This document shows, in pieces, positions 9,236 to 17,271 of a stretch of DNA of 64,000 bases (within the stretch, counting starts at the first letter, position 1; each line of letters starts with the position of its first letter). Below the pieces are notes generated by a model. It saw only the letters and a list, made by a program, of their open reading frames with translations, did not search any database and was not told the origin of the DNA. This DNA comes from Methylobacterium sp. AMS5 (GTDB lineage: Bacteria; Pseudomonadota; Alphaproteobacteria; Rhizobiales; Beijerinckiaceae), in assembly GCF_001542815.1 (NCBI RefSeq), contig NZ_CP006992.1, forward strand, positions 2,237,501-2,301,500. The letters run 5' to 3'. The translations under genes and the position numbers were made by a program.

Positions 9236-9280
9236 CAACCTTTTCCGAAAGCCGGCAACCACCTTTCGGGATGATGCTCT
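9181..9280. repeat. Two adjacent palindromic repeats (GCATCGTCC family)
   Basis: The first copy has perfect 11-base arms AGCATCGTCCT (9181-9191) and AGGACGATGCT (9205-9215). The second, diverged copy runs from GCATCAACC (9232) to TTTCGGGATGATGC (ending about 9278). The same core (GCATCGTCCCGAAA...TTTCGGGACGATGC) recurs at 12860, 22762, 29216 and 38038. Both copies overlap the 5' end of the nuclease-like gene. Confidence 0.8.
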
Positions 9281-9933
9281 AAGGCCGAGAAATCCCGTTC
9301 GTCTCATCGAAACACCATGGGTTTCCGACGCTTTTCCTGAGGAGGTTTTCCCTGCGGAGGCGTCGGCAAATCGCTCTACCGAAGACTCTCACGTGTCTGT
9401 CGCTCACGTGATGGACGAAACGCCCGATCCCTTCCGCCCCAAAGGGCTTCGACAGGGGAGCGAGCGTCTGTCGGACAACCTGAAGCATGGCTTATGCCCT
9501 TTTCGTGGCCTGCGGCATGCCGCGGCGACATGCCGGTGCCGCGCCCCTCGCCGCAGGGTCCGCCTCGGGTTCCTTAACCAAGAACTGGCGTTCCGCTGCG
9601 TCCGGTCGACAATCAAGCCGGTCGCCGCTGTCGGAACGGCGCATCCGCCCTATCCTTGGCGGCGCCGGTGGGTTCGCTCCCGGTCGCTTGCGCCCACCGG
9701 ACGGTGATGCCCCCAAACCGTTCGGTGGGCGTGAGCGTAGAGGGCGGCCTCATCGGACCCTGTCTTACTGTCCGCCGCGCACCGGATGCCGGCACATGGA
9801 GAGGGCACGCGCTCCAGACTCAAGGCATCGGGATGTCGCCTGCATCCTCGCTTGCGAACGGGATCGCCGCTGCGGACGTTGGCGGGACAGGGTCGAGGCG
9901 TCGCGCCGGCCCGAAGGCGAGGAGGGTCGGACG
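9281..9933. other. Long region without a supported gene
   Basis: Open frames exist on both strands but their translations are arginine- and proline-rich and lack any domain, signal peptide or plausible ribosome-binding site. It probably contains regulatory DNA for the GTG-started gene at 9934. No tRNA or clear terminator was seen. Confidence 0.5.
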
Positions 9934-10314
9934 GTGGCGGTGAGCTTGGCAGATCTCGTGCGTGGGGCGTCCGCCGAGGCACGGCGGCTCGCAGCCGCCT
10001 TCCCGGCGGACGGGCGGAAGGACGACTTCCCCTGGGCGGTCATCGCCGCCTTCGATGCCGACGTGCGGGGCCATGTCGAGCGCGACCGGCGAATCGAGGA
10101 TGAGCGCGACCGTGTTCTGATCGCCTCCGTCACCTTGGCCGAGACCGCCGGCGATGCCGAGGCGGACGAGTGGGACCGGGCGCGCCGCCATCTCGTCAGG
10201 GCGGTCGATTACCTCGAGGAGACGGTCCTCCGCTTCGGAATCGTCAACCGGGCCGCGGCCCAGCGCGGCTACGGGGCGGCGGGCGATCCGGTCTCGACGT
10301 CGCCGGAAGGATAA
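9934..10314 (+). CDS. Hypothetical protein, GTG start
   Basis: A 126-residue acidic protein starting at GTG 9934 behind a strong GGAGGG site (9921-9926). It opens VAVSLADLVRGASAEARRLA and contains DDFPWAVIAAFDADVRGHVE and a long helical segment (EWDRARRHLVRAVDYLEETV). No signal peptide or membrane segment; family not recognised. In-frame sequence further upstream is open but unlike protein, so it was excluded. It lies about 100 bases upstream of the diguanylate cyclase. Confidence 0.6.
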   Translation: MAVSLADLVRGASAEARRLAAAFPADGRKDDFPWAVIAAFDADVRGHVERDRRIEDERDRVLIASVTLAETAGDAEADEWDRARRHLVRAVDYLEETVLRFGIVNRAAAQRGYGAAGDPVSTSPEG

Positions 10315-10410
10315 AGCCGGATTCCTCTTGCCCCGGCTGACATTCGTCATTGAGCAACCGCGTTCCGGTACGCTAACGCTTGCGCAGCAGAGGCTTGACT
10401 TGGCGCATCG

Positions 10411-11658
10411 ATGCTACAGCCGATCGAAGCCGGTCTGAGCCGCCCCTGGTACCGGCTCAAGTTTCCGGACGCGCTCGAAGCGCAGTACCGTACCGAGACC
10501 GCCCGGCAGAGCGGTCGCTACGTGCAGTCCTGGCTCGCCGTCTTCACCCTGTTCAACCTCCTCTCCCTCGTCATGGACCGGGAGGTGTTCGGTCCCGAGG
10601 GGTTCGTCGTGCCCCTGGCGATGACGCTGGGCGTCTTCTGCCCGGTCGCGCTGGCGGCGATCGTGTCCCTGCGGGGACGGCCGACCATGGTGCGGATCTC
10701 CGCTGCCGTCCTCGCCACGGCGCTCGTCGATATCGTCGTCGTCCTCAACAGCGCCCGTCTCGCGCCCGCCCCGCATGCCGACGTCTACATCATCATCGCC
10801 ACCATCGTTCCGCTGGTGGTGGGGTTGATCGCGCCGATGCCGTTCCGGCACTGCCTGTGGTTCTGCGGTGCCTCGTTCGCCCTCTATGGCGGCCTCGTTC
10901 TGGCGTTCGGCCTGTGCAACCCGGAGCGCAGCGGCCTGCCCCTGCTGGTCTCCGGGCTGATCCTGGTGCCGTTGAAGCTCTGCTACTCGCGGGAATGGGA
11001 GGCCCGGAAAACCTTCCTCATCGGCTTGCGGATGAAGCTCCAGGGCGAGGCGCTCGCCCGCGCCAATGCCCGCCTCACCGTGCTCTCCGAAACCGACTCG
11101 CTCACGGCCCTGTCCAACCGTCGCCACTTCTCGGAGCGCCTGGAGGCGGCATGGGATCTCGCCGGCGAGCGGGATGCGTGGCTCGGCGTCATCCTCATCG
11201 ACCTCGATCATTTCAAGCTCCTGAACGACACCGCCGGGCACGCGGACGGGGACCTTTGCCTCGTGGCGGTGGCGGAGGCGCTGCAGGCCTCCGTCGCGGC
11301 CCATGGCGGTCTGGCCGCGCGCTACGGCGGCGAGGAGTTCGTAGCCCTGCTGCCGGACGCCGATCCGTCCGCGGCGCGGTCGGCCGGCGAGGCGATCCGC
11401 GCGGCCGTAACGGATCTCGCCATCCGTCATCCCGGCCTGCCTGCGGGGGCACTGGTGACCGTGAGCGTCGGCACCACCGCCGGGCGGGGGCGGACGCGCG
11501 ATTTCGGCATCCAGGCCGCCGACCTGTTGAAGGCCGCCGACTTCGCGCTCTACGCAGCCAAGAACGAAGGCCGCAACCGGGTCGAGAGCTTCATGCCCGC
11601 TGCGAACGCCAACCGGCAGGCCGGCGCCGAGACCCGCGCCGCAATCCCCTCCGCCTGA
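10411..11658 (+). CDS. Membrane diguanylate cyclase (GGDEF)
   Basis: Predicted to make cyclic di-GMP from two GTP at the inner membrane. Residues about 40-205 hold six hydrophobic segments. From about residue 230 there is a linker helix and the GGDEF domain: ETDSLTALSNRRHF, then IDLDHFKLLNDTAGHADGD (metal and GTP binding). The active-site motif RYGGEEF at about 305 is intact, and ADFALYAAKNEGRNRV closes the domain. No RxxD inhibitory site is evident upstream of GGEEF. The N-terminal sensor has no recognised name. ATG at 10411; total 415 residues. Confidence 0.92.
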   Translation: MLQPIEAGLSRPWYRLKFPDALEAQYRTETARQSGRYVQSWLAVFTLFNLLSLVMDREVFGPEGFVVPLAMTLGVFCPVALAAIVSLRGRPTMVRISAAVLATALVDIVVVLNSARLAPAPHADVYIIIATIVPLVVGLIAPMPFRHCLWFCGASFALYGGLVLAFGLCNPERSGLPLLVSGLILVPLKLCYSREWEARKTFLIGLRMKLQGEALARANARLTVLSETDSLTALSNRRHFSERLEAAWDLAGERDAWLGVILIDLDHFKLLNDTAGHADGDLCLVAVAEALQASVAAHGGLAARYGGEEFVALLPDADPSAARSAGEAIRAAVTDLAIRHPGLPAGALVTVSVGTTAGRGRTRDFGIQAADLLKAADFALYAAKNEGRNRVESFMPAANANRQAGAETRAAIPSA

Positions 11659-11748
11659 AAGGGCGGACCTTCCGAACAAAACGCGCGCTGCCGCGTCTTC
11701 CCGTCCGGGGGCGGCCGAATGGTGCGGGCCGGAAGGAGCGACCGACGG

Positions 11749-12819
11749 ATGCTGCTCGACGAGGAACGCTGGGCCGGCTCACGCAAGGCTGACGCGCGGG
11801 CCGACACACCGTCCGACCTCTCGGGCGGCCCGCGTCTCCGACGGCTGAGTGCGGGCCTCGCGGCGCCCGGTCCCCGGCTCTGGGCCCTCCTCGGCGGCCT
11901 GATTCTGCTCGACGCCCTCTGGCTCGCGGTCGTCGGGATCGGCGTCGCCTCGACCGGTCTGTTCGCGGTGCTCGGTGCGGTGACGGTCCTGCTCGGGCTC
12001 GCCTTTCTGTTCAGCGCCGTCAAGCCGGAGCCCAAGCTGCGGGCCATGGCCTTGTCGAGCGCCTATCTGGCCGCCTTCACCACCGCGGCGGCTCTCCTGC
12101 ATTATCTGGGAGCTACCCTGGCGATGCCCTTCGCCGATCCCGCCCTCGCGCGGGTCGAGGCGGCCATGGGCTTCGATTGGCGCGGCTGGGTCGGCGGCCT
12201 CGCCGCGCATCCGGACCTGTCCTGGTGGCTGGCGCTCGCCTACCATTCCAGCGGGCCTCAAGTCGGGCTCGTCGTCATCGCTCTGAGTGCGGTGTCGCGG
12301 GTCTCGCGCCTTTGGGCCTATGCCCGCCTGTTCAGCCTGGCGCTGCTCGCGTCCATCGCGGTCTCGGCCTTGTTTCCCGCAATCGGGCCCTACGCCTATT
12401 ACGAGCCGCAGGCCTATCCGCGGGGGCATCTCGAAACGGTCGGCGCCCTCTGGCATCTCGACGCGCTGCATGCCCTGCGCGACGGAACGCTGCCGACGAT
12501 CGCGCTCTCGGAGATTCGCGGCCTCGTCACCTTCCCCTCGTTCCACGCCTGCCTCGCGGTCCTCACCGCCTGGGCGCTCGCCCCGGTGCCGGTGATCGGG
12601 CCGCTGGCACTTCTCCTCAACGCCGCGGTCATCGTCGCCACGCTCGGCGCGGGTGGGCACTACGGGCCGGACGTGCTGGCCGGGACGCTGATGGGGGTTT
12701 TTCTGGTGGCCGCTCACCGGCTCCGGCGGCCGTTCTCGCTCGCGGGCGCAGGGCCCTCGCGCAAAGCGCTGCCGGACAGGGGCGTCGGGCCGCTCCCGCG
12801 TCCGCAGACGACGGGTTGA
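11749..12819 (+). CDS. PAP2-superfamily membrane phosphatase/transferase
   Basis: A 356-residue multi-span protein. The C-terminal half carries PAP2 active-site motifs: FPSFHACLAVLTAW (Ser-x-His, nucleophile region) and GAGGHYGPDVLAGTLMG (His-Tyr-x-x-Asp). The arrangement with large N-terminal membrane segments resembles inositol-phosphorylceramide synthase-like members that transfer or remove lipid phosphate head groups; the substrate cannot be told. The ATG at 11749 is preferred because an AAGGAG site precedes it; an in-frame ATG at 11719 would add ten residues. It follows the GGDEF gene on the same strand. A palindromic repeat follows it. Confidence 0.85.
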   Translation: MLLDEERWAGSRKADARADTPSDLSGGPRLRRLSAGLAAPGPRLWALLGGLILLDALWLAVVGIGVASTGLFAVLGAVTVLLGLAFLFSAVKPEPKLRAMALSSAYLAAFTTAAALLHYLGATLAMPFADPALARVEAAMGFDWRGWVGGLAAHPDLSWWLALAYHSSGPQVGLVVIALSAVSRVSRLWAYARLFSLALLASIAVSALFPAIGPYAYYEPQAYPRGHLETVGALWHLDALHALRDGTLPTIALSEIRGLVTFPSFHACLAVLTAWALAPVPVIGPLALLLNAAVIVATLGAGGHYGPDVLAGTLMGVFLVAAHRLRRPFSLAGAGPSRKALPDRGVGPLPRPQTTG

Positions 12820-12859
12820 CGCTTCGCCCAGAAGATCGGGCGGGCGAACCGGCCTCTCG

Positions 12860-12902
12860 AGCATCGTCCCGAAAGGGGGTTGCCGGCTTTCGGGACGATG
12901 CT
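12860..12902. repeat. Palindromic repeat, best copy of the GCATCGTCCCGAAA family
   Basis: Perfect 16-base arms AGCATCGTCCCGAAAG (12860-12875) and CTTTCGGGACGATGCT (12887-12902) around an 11-base loop. It lies between the converging PAP2 gene and the gene at 12931. No U-tract, so not simply a terminator, although the hairpin could stall RNA polymerase or block nucleases. Confidence 0.9.
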
Positions 12903-12930
12903 TCAGTGAATCTACGGGAGCGCGAGTGCC

Positions 12931-13443
12931 TCACCCCGCATCGGCGAACAGGTCGAGCTGGGTCGAGGCCGCGGCGCGGCGGCGAGGGCGGCGCGTGACG
13001 AAGTGTGGGAGTGATGTCCCGGGCTTGCCATAGAGGGCCACGCCGACGACGCGGCTGCGGTCCCCATTCAGCACGATCGACGCGGTGTGTGGACCGGACC
13101 GGGCGACTTCTTCGGCGAGCGGTTCCGAGGCCGGAAGCTCGGCCAGCGCACTCAGCAGATCCGACAGGCCCGCGGCCTCGACGCCCATGACGCGAAAGTC
13201 GAAACCTCGGCCGGCCCAGGTGTTGCGCGCCGCAGCGGCGCGGGTGGCTGCGAACGGGTTCTCGATGATCTGAGTCGCCGGATCGCCCAGGAAGGCCGCG
13301 ATGCGCTCACGCTCCGGCACGCGGTGCGCGCTGGCGAGCAACGCGGAAAGTTCGGGCTTGGTGATCGACACCGGGCGAGGCTCGCACGGCTTGACCGGCC
13401 GCGTCGAGCCTGGACCGGCCGAGCGCTGTGGAGAGCGCATCAT
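12931..13443 (-). CDS. Hypothetical protein with C-terminal clamp-binding-like motif
   Basis: A 170-residue soluble protein starting near 13443 (two adjacent ATGs). The middle part (PELSALLASAHRVPERERIA, then FRVMGVEAAGLSDLLSALAE) is helical. The region HTASIVLNGDRSRVVGVALYGKPG looks like a beta sheet. A basic stretch TRRPRRRAAA precedes the terminus STQLDLFADAG. QLDLF matches the consensus pentapeptide (QL[SD]LF) by which bacterial proteins bind the DnaN sliding clamp; that consensus is established knowledge, and its use here is inference. Family not recognised. Confidence 0.65.
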   Translation of the reverse strand: MMRSPQRSAGPGSTRPVKPCEPRPVSITKPELSALLASAHRVPERERIAAFLGDPATQIIENPFAATRAAAARNTWAGRGFDFRVMGVEAAGLSDLLSALAELPASEPLAEEVARSGPHTASIVLNGDRSRVVGVALYGKPGTSLPHFVTRRPRRRAAASTQLDLFADAG

Positions 13444-13601
13444 CGTGCGGCTGCTCGACCCGGATGAGGCGGAGGCTCATCTACGCCCTCAGCGACAACG
13501 ATGCGTTAGATCGCCGGGGTCCAGTATCGAGCAGCCTGCCCACACGCCTTCGCCCTCTGGGGAAGCATCATGGCGTGCGGATCGAAAACGTCTGGGGCCG
13601 A

Positions 13602-13730
13602 TCAGCGGCCGGCGGATTTCACCGCTGCGGAGACGAGGTTCTTGGTGGAGGGCGCGGCCGCGATCACCTTCGCGGTCGACTTCTTCGGCTTCTTCGTCTC
13701 GCGATTGCCGCGTTTCTTCTCGATGGCCAT
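13602..13730 (-). CDS. Small lysine-rich protein
   Basis: A 42-residue protein from ATG 13730 with a GGAG site six bases upstream. It begins MAIEKKRGNRETKKPKKS, then an alanine-rich tail ending in SAGR. Very basic (nine lysines and three arginines, mostly in the first half). The KKRGNRETKKPKK motif recalls small conserved proteins in Rhizobiales genomes, from memory and not checked. It is 47 bases downstream of the 82-residue gene on the same strand. A longer in-frame start at 13856 would overlap that gene and is unlikely. Confidence 0.6.
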   Translation of the reverse strand: MAIEKKRGNRETKKPKKSTAKVIAAAPSTKNLVSAAVKSAGR

Positions 13731-13777
13731 GTCGATGGCTCCTTCGGGTTCACTTGCGCTAGAAAGGCGTGCTGCGG

Positions 13778-14026
13778 CTAGTTGAAGACCTTCACCGAGA
13801 CCGCAATCGGAAGATTTCCCGGCCAGTAGCGAGCGATGAAGCGCATCCTGTCCCAAAGCTCGATGGGATGATCGTTGAGGAGCGCCAAGGCATGAGCCTT
13901 CGCTTCGGGGTCGGTTCTGGCGCGGATAAAGCGTCCGGGCCCTTCGGCGCCGGTGCTTCCGACGTCATAGAGACGATAGGACGACGATGCGCCGCCGTGT
14001 TCGCTCATTTGAATGATATTGGTCAT
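13778..14026 (-). CDS. Hypothetical protein (82 residues)
   Basis: Starts at ATG 14026 right after a strong AGGTGGAG site. The sequence begins MTNIIQMSEHGGASSSYRLY and includes FIRARTDPEAKAHALALLND and HPIELWDRMRFIARY. No signal peptide or membrane segment. Probably co-transcribed with the small lysine-rich gene. Base composition is slightly lower in GC than neighbours near its 5' end. Function unknown. Confidence 0.6.
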   Translation of the reverse strand: MTNIIQMSEHGGASSSYRLYDVGSTGAEGPGRFIRARTDPEAKAHALALLNDHPIELWDRMRFIARYWPGNLPIAVSVKVFN

Positions 14027-14357
14027 GATCTCCACCTGTATAATCCAGGCGGGGACATAATTGCCCTCAGCCATCGGAGCCTGAGGGTTGCTCTTCCGAT
14101 GGTGAGATCATCCTGCGCTTTTCGGAGGCATAAAGATAGTCCTGCGTGAGCCGCCGAGAAACTTAGCTGCAGCCCTGCTCTCCACGACAAAGCCGCTTCA
14201 AATGCCGGTCTCTCGCCGTGTCTCCCGGGCGTTCGATGCAGCCCGTCGAGGTCCGTTGCCGAACCGCCATCGTGACCACCGGAACGCATCGTCCCGCCCC
14301 CTGTTCTCTCGCCGAGATCGCGCGCTCGCAGCCGCGCTGATGCGAGGGCCGCCCCTG
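14027..14357. other. Divergent intergenic region
   Basis: Lies between the minus-strand gene starting at 14026 and the plus-strand gene starting at 14358, so it should hold both promoters. A relatively AT-rich stretch (about 14015-14055) lies next to the minus-strand start. No unambiguous promoter pair or RNA gene was recognised; open frames here read as arginine-rich noise. Confidence 0.5.
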
Positions 14358-14615
14358 ATGCCGGACAAGCTCAAGAGAACCCTGCTCGGCGCGGTCATCG
14401 CGGTGGCGCTCGCCGCGGCCGTCTCCTACGGGCTCATCAGCCAGCAGACCGCCGACAAGCTACAGACCGAGGCCAACCAAGCCCTCAACGAGGGACAGCC
14501 GGGAAACCCGCCGCCGCAGCAACCGGCGCCGTCTCCCGAGGCTCAGAATTCCGGCAATCCGCAGCCGGCCCCGCGAGAGCCCGCTCAGCCGACCCCCGCT
14601 CCGGCCACCCGGTGA
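14358..14615 (+). CDS. Small membrane-anchored protein with proline-rich tail
   Basis: An 85-residue protein beginning MPDKLKRTLLGAVIAVALAA: a short basic head, one membrane segment (about residues 9-28), then a helix (SQQTADKLQTEANQALNEGQ) and a long Pro/Gln/Ala tail. ATG 14358 is chosen because the lysine-rich anchor begins there; an ATG at 14340 would add six residues. Likely a single-pass inner-membrane protein with a flexible periplasmic tail. Function unknown. Confidence 0.65.
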   Translation: MPDKLKRTLLGAVIAVALAAAVSYGLISQQTADKLQTEANQALNEGQPGNPPPQQPAPSPEAQNSGNPQPAPREPAQPTPAPATR

Positions 14616-14814
14616 GACCTGTCGCCCGGTCGGCGCGACACGCGAGGATGCGACCCATTGTGCAGGGACGGGCCCCGCCGAAGCGCAATCCATCCTGCCG
14701 AACGGATGACGGGGAATGGGCATGGCGGCCCGGACGCATCCTCAGCGTGACCGTTTGACGTGGATGGGGCGGTTTGCTCTCATCGGCAGCCCGAAAAGTG
14801 CCCAGGATGGTTCG

Positions 14815-15327
14815 ATGCCGCGTCTCCTGCCCGTGATCCTCGCTGCGGCGATGGCTCCCCTGGGCATCGCACACGCCGATGAACTCACCATCGAAGGCGT
14901 CGGGATCAGTCGCGATGTCGATTGTCACGGGAAGGATGTGGGGGTCTATGGCGCTGAGAATGAGATCGCGCTGACCGGACGATGCGGGGTCATCACCGTG
15001 CACGGGTCGAAGCACAAGGTGAGCTTCGAAGAGGGAAAGGCGCTCTTCGTGTCCGGCATGGACAACACGGTGAAGGGCGGCAGGGCCCAGGATGTGACCG
15101 TCAGCGTGACTCAGAACATCGTCACGGCGACGCTGGGAGGCGGCAGCGCCCCCGGTAAGCTGGATACGTCGGGTGCCAACAATCGCGTCTCGCTCCTCCT
15201 CGCCGGACCCACGCAGCTGCAGGTGAACGGCGCGGACCATGTCGTGGAGTGGACGCGCAGCGAGGGCGCCCCGAACCCCGATGTGACGGCATCCGGAGCC
15301 AAGAACGTCATCAAGCGGAAGCCGTAG
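14815..15327 (+). CDS. Secreted DUF3060-like protein
   Basis: A 170-residue protein with a signal peptide (MPRLLPVILAAAMAPLGIAHA, cleavage near 21). The mature part consists of repeated short beta units such as DCHGKDVGVYGAENEIALTG, ITVHGSKHKVSF and DTSGANNRVSLLLAG, with the alternating GxxNxV pattern of DUF3060 proteins, which probably form a small beta-helix. The domain is known by pattern only; its biochemical role is unknown. Start at ATG 14815. Confidence 0.75.
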   Translation: MPRLLPVILAAAMAPLGIAHADELTIEGVGISRDVDCHGKDVGVYGAENEIALTGRCGVITVHGSKHKVSFEEGKALFVSGMDNTVKGGRAQDVTVSVTQNIVTATLGGGSAPGKLDTSGANNRVSLLLAGPTQLQVNGADHVVEWTRSEGAPNPDVTASGAKNVIKRKP

Positions 15328-15452
15328 GGCGCCTCTTTGCGAAAGCCGCTGAGTGGACGGATGATCCCGGCATTCGGCACCATCGCCCGGCTCGGAAGTT
15401 AGTCCTGTGAAGCGCGGCTTACCGCCGGCGCACCGATTCAGGAGCCAACCCG

Positions 15453-15722
15453 ATGAAGCGGCTATTGCTCGCCTCTGCCCTCGTTCTTTCCCCGCTCGCT
15501 CTGTCCGCGACGGCCCAGGCTCAGGGGACCCTTCGCGGCGCTGAACGCGGCGTGGAAGACGGCAACCGCGCCGCCGGCCCGGTCGGCGGCGTCGTGGGCG
15601 GTGCCGTCGGGGCCGCGACCGGCACGGTCGGCGGCGTGCTCGGGGTCGATCCCGATGTCCGCCGTGAGGATCGCATCGAGCGGCGCGAAGAGCGGACCGT
15701 CCGCGAGCGTCCGGCCCGGTAA
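15453..15722 (+). CDS. Small secreted glycine/arginine-rich protein
   Basis: An 89-residue protein with a typical signal peptide (MKRLLLASALVLSPLALSAT, cleavage after AQA at about 23). A glycine-rich segment (AGPVGGVVGGAVGAATGTVG) resembling glycine-zipper membrane-active regions follows, then a charged Arg/Glu tail. Periplasmic or outer-membrane associated by inference. No assigned function. Confidence 0.7.
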   Translation: MKRLLLASALVLSPLALSATAQAQGTLRGAERGVEDGNRAAGPVGGVVGGAVGAATGTVGGVLGVDPDVRREDRIERREERTVRERPAR

Positions 15723-15946
15723 TCGAGGCTGAGAGAGCCGGGGGTGATGGCCGCTCCCGGCCCTTCCAAGAAGACCGCCCGGGGCTCTCGAAATCCTCTG
15801 GTGGCCTTCGATCGCAGGTGCAGCCGGCTGTTTAGGCCCCTTTCGCGAGCCCATGCGCTCTCCTCGGCGGAAAGCGCAGGAAAATTACCTTCCTGCCCGC
15901 CTCTTGCCGGCAAGACTTGCTGGAAAGACTTGGAATTTCAGAAAAT

Positions 15947-16033
15947 TGGTGCGGACGGCGGGACTCGAACCCGCACAGCCTTGCGGCCGCAAGATTTTAA
16001 GTCTCGTGCGTCTACCGGTTTCGCCACGTCCGC
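15947..16033 (-). tRNA. tRNA-Leu (anticodon UAA)
   Basis: The minus-strand sequence folds as a class II tRNA. The acceptor arm GCGGACG (16033-16027) pairs with CGTCCGC. The anticodon stem CGAGA/TCTTG encloses the loop CTTAAAA with anticodon TAA. There is a long variable arm (TGCGGCCGCA) and a T-arm GGGTTCGAGTCCC. The 3' end is followed by genomically encoded CCA (15949-15947). Length 87 bases with CCA. Confidence 0.97.
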
Positions 16034-16067
16034 ATCGGCGCAGCGGTAGCGGTCCGGTGAGGCCAGA

Positions 16068-17255
16068 TCAAGCGGGTGGGTGCCAGCCGTAGACCCAGGC
16101 GTAGCGCGCGCTCATGCCTTCGGGCCCGGTGCGGCGCATTACCGTGTCCCGGGCGAAGCCGATCAGCCGGCCGGCATGGTAGAAGCGCCCGTTGCGGCGG
16201 GCGGCCCGTTGCACCGCCCGCACGCGGGATTGGCGCGCCGCGGCGTAGGCCGAAAGCGATTCAGGCACGCTCGCCCCGGCGGACAGGCTCGCCGCCAGCA
16301 CCGCAGCGTCCTCGATGGCGAGCGCCGCGCCCTGGGCCAGGAACGGCAGCACCGGATGGGCGGCGTCGCCCAGAAGCGCGATCCGGCCCCGCGCCATCGG
16401 CCGCACCGCCGGCCGGTCCACCAGCGACCACACCATCCAGCTATCGGGAAGGGTCAGCAACTCCGTCAGCGGCGGGGCCGCATCGGGAAAATGGTCGCGC
16501 AGGACCATCGGGTCGCCGATCCGGCCCCAATCCTCGTCGCCCTCGCGCTCCGGGACGATCGCCACCACGTTGAGCCGCTTGCCGCCGTTGATCGGGTAGT
16601 GGACGACGTGCCGCCGGTGCCCGAGCCAGAGCCCCGTTTCGGCGCCCTGAAGCGCCTCGGGCGCGGCCTCGCGCGGGATCACCGCCCGCCACGCCGCTTG
16701 GCGGTGGAGCCGCAGCGGGCGCGTGTCGAAGTGCTGTCGCAGGCTCGAGCGCACGCCGTCGGCACCGATGACGAGGTCGGCGTCGAGGGTCTCGGTGCGG
16801 TCGCCGTCGATGCTGCGCATCGTCAGGCTGACGCCGTCCTCGGTCTCGCCCAGGCCCGACACCTCGCGCCCGACGCAGAGGCGGATGCCGGGGCGCCCGC
16901 GCACGGCATCGAGCAGGATCGTCTGCAGGTCGGCGCGATGCAGAACGTAGTAGGGTGCGCCGTGACGCTCGCGGATGCTGGCGCCCAAGCGGATGCCGCC
17001 GACGACGCGGCCGGTGGTCAGCGCGCGCACGGTGACGCCCGGCGGCTCGTCGCCCGCCCGGCGCAGGGCCGCGCCGAGCCCGAGGCCGATCAGCACCGCG
17101 CTGGCGTTCGGCGAGAGCTGGAGGCCGGCGCCGACCTCGGAGAACCCGGTGCGCCGCTCGATCAGCGTGACGGCGTGGCCGGCCCTGGCGAGCGCCAGCG
17201 CGGCGGTGAGCCCGCCGATCCCGGCGCCGACGATGACGATGGAGAGCGCCGCCAC
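16068..17255 (-). CDS. FAD-dependent monooxygenase (salicylate hydroxylase-like)
   Basis: A 395-residue flavoprotein hydroxylase of the p-hydroxybenzoate hydroxylase class, expected to use NAD(P)H and O2 on an aromatic or other planar substrate. The N-terminal Rossmann loop is VIVGAGIGGLTAALALARAG (residues 6-25), the DG motif DLVIGADGVRSSLR is near 155-168, and the second FAD motif GRIALLGDAAHPVLPFLAQGA is near 285-305. The substrate cannot be deduced. Seventeen bases downstream of the CHCC zinc-finger gene on the same strand. Confidence 0.88.
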   Translation of the reverse strand: MAALSIVIVGAGIGGLTAALALARAGHAVTLIERRTGFSEVGAGLQLSPNASAVLIGLGLGAALRRAGDEPPGVTVRALTTGRVVGGIRLGASIRERHGAPYYVLHRADLQTILLDAVRGRPGIRLCVGREVSGLGETEDGVSLTMRSIDGDRTETLDADLVIGADGVRSSLRQHFDTRPLRLHRQAAWRAVIPREAAPEALQGAETGLWLGHRRHVVHYPINGGKRLNVVAIVPEREGDEDWGRIGDPMVLRDHFPDAAPPLTELLTLPDSWMVWSLVDRPAVRPMARGRIALLGDAAHPVLPFLAQGAALAIEDAAVLAASLSAGASVPESLSAYAAARQSRVRAVQRAARRNGRFYHAGRLIGFARDTVMRRTGPEGMSARYAWVYGWHPPA

Positions 17256-17271
17256 GGACGGCCCGGCCCGG

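Noticed and set aside
9487..9933. Upstream in-frame extension of the hypothetical protein at 9934
   Set aside because: The translated part is arginine/proline-rich and a strong GGAGGG site sits just before GTG 9934.
10394..10399. TTGACT near the GGDEF gene start considered as a promoter
   Set aside because: It lies 11 bases before the start codon with no matching -10 upstream of the gene.
14023..14289. Minus-strand frame of 88 codons opposite the promoter region
   Set aside because: No ribosome-binding site or family pattern, and it overlaps the well-supported start at 14026.
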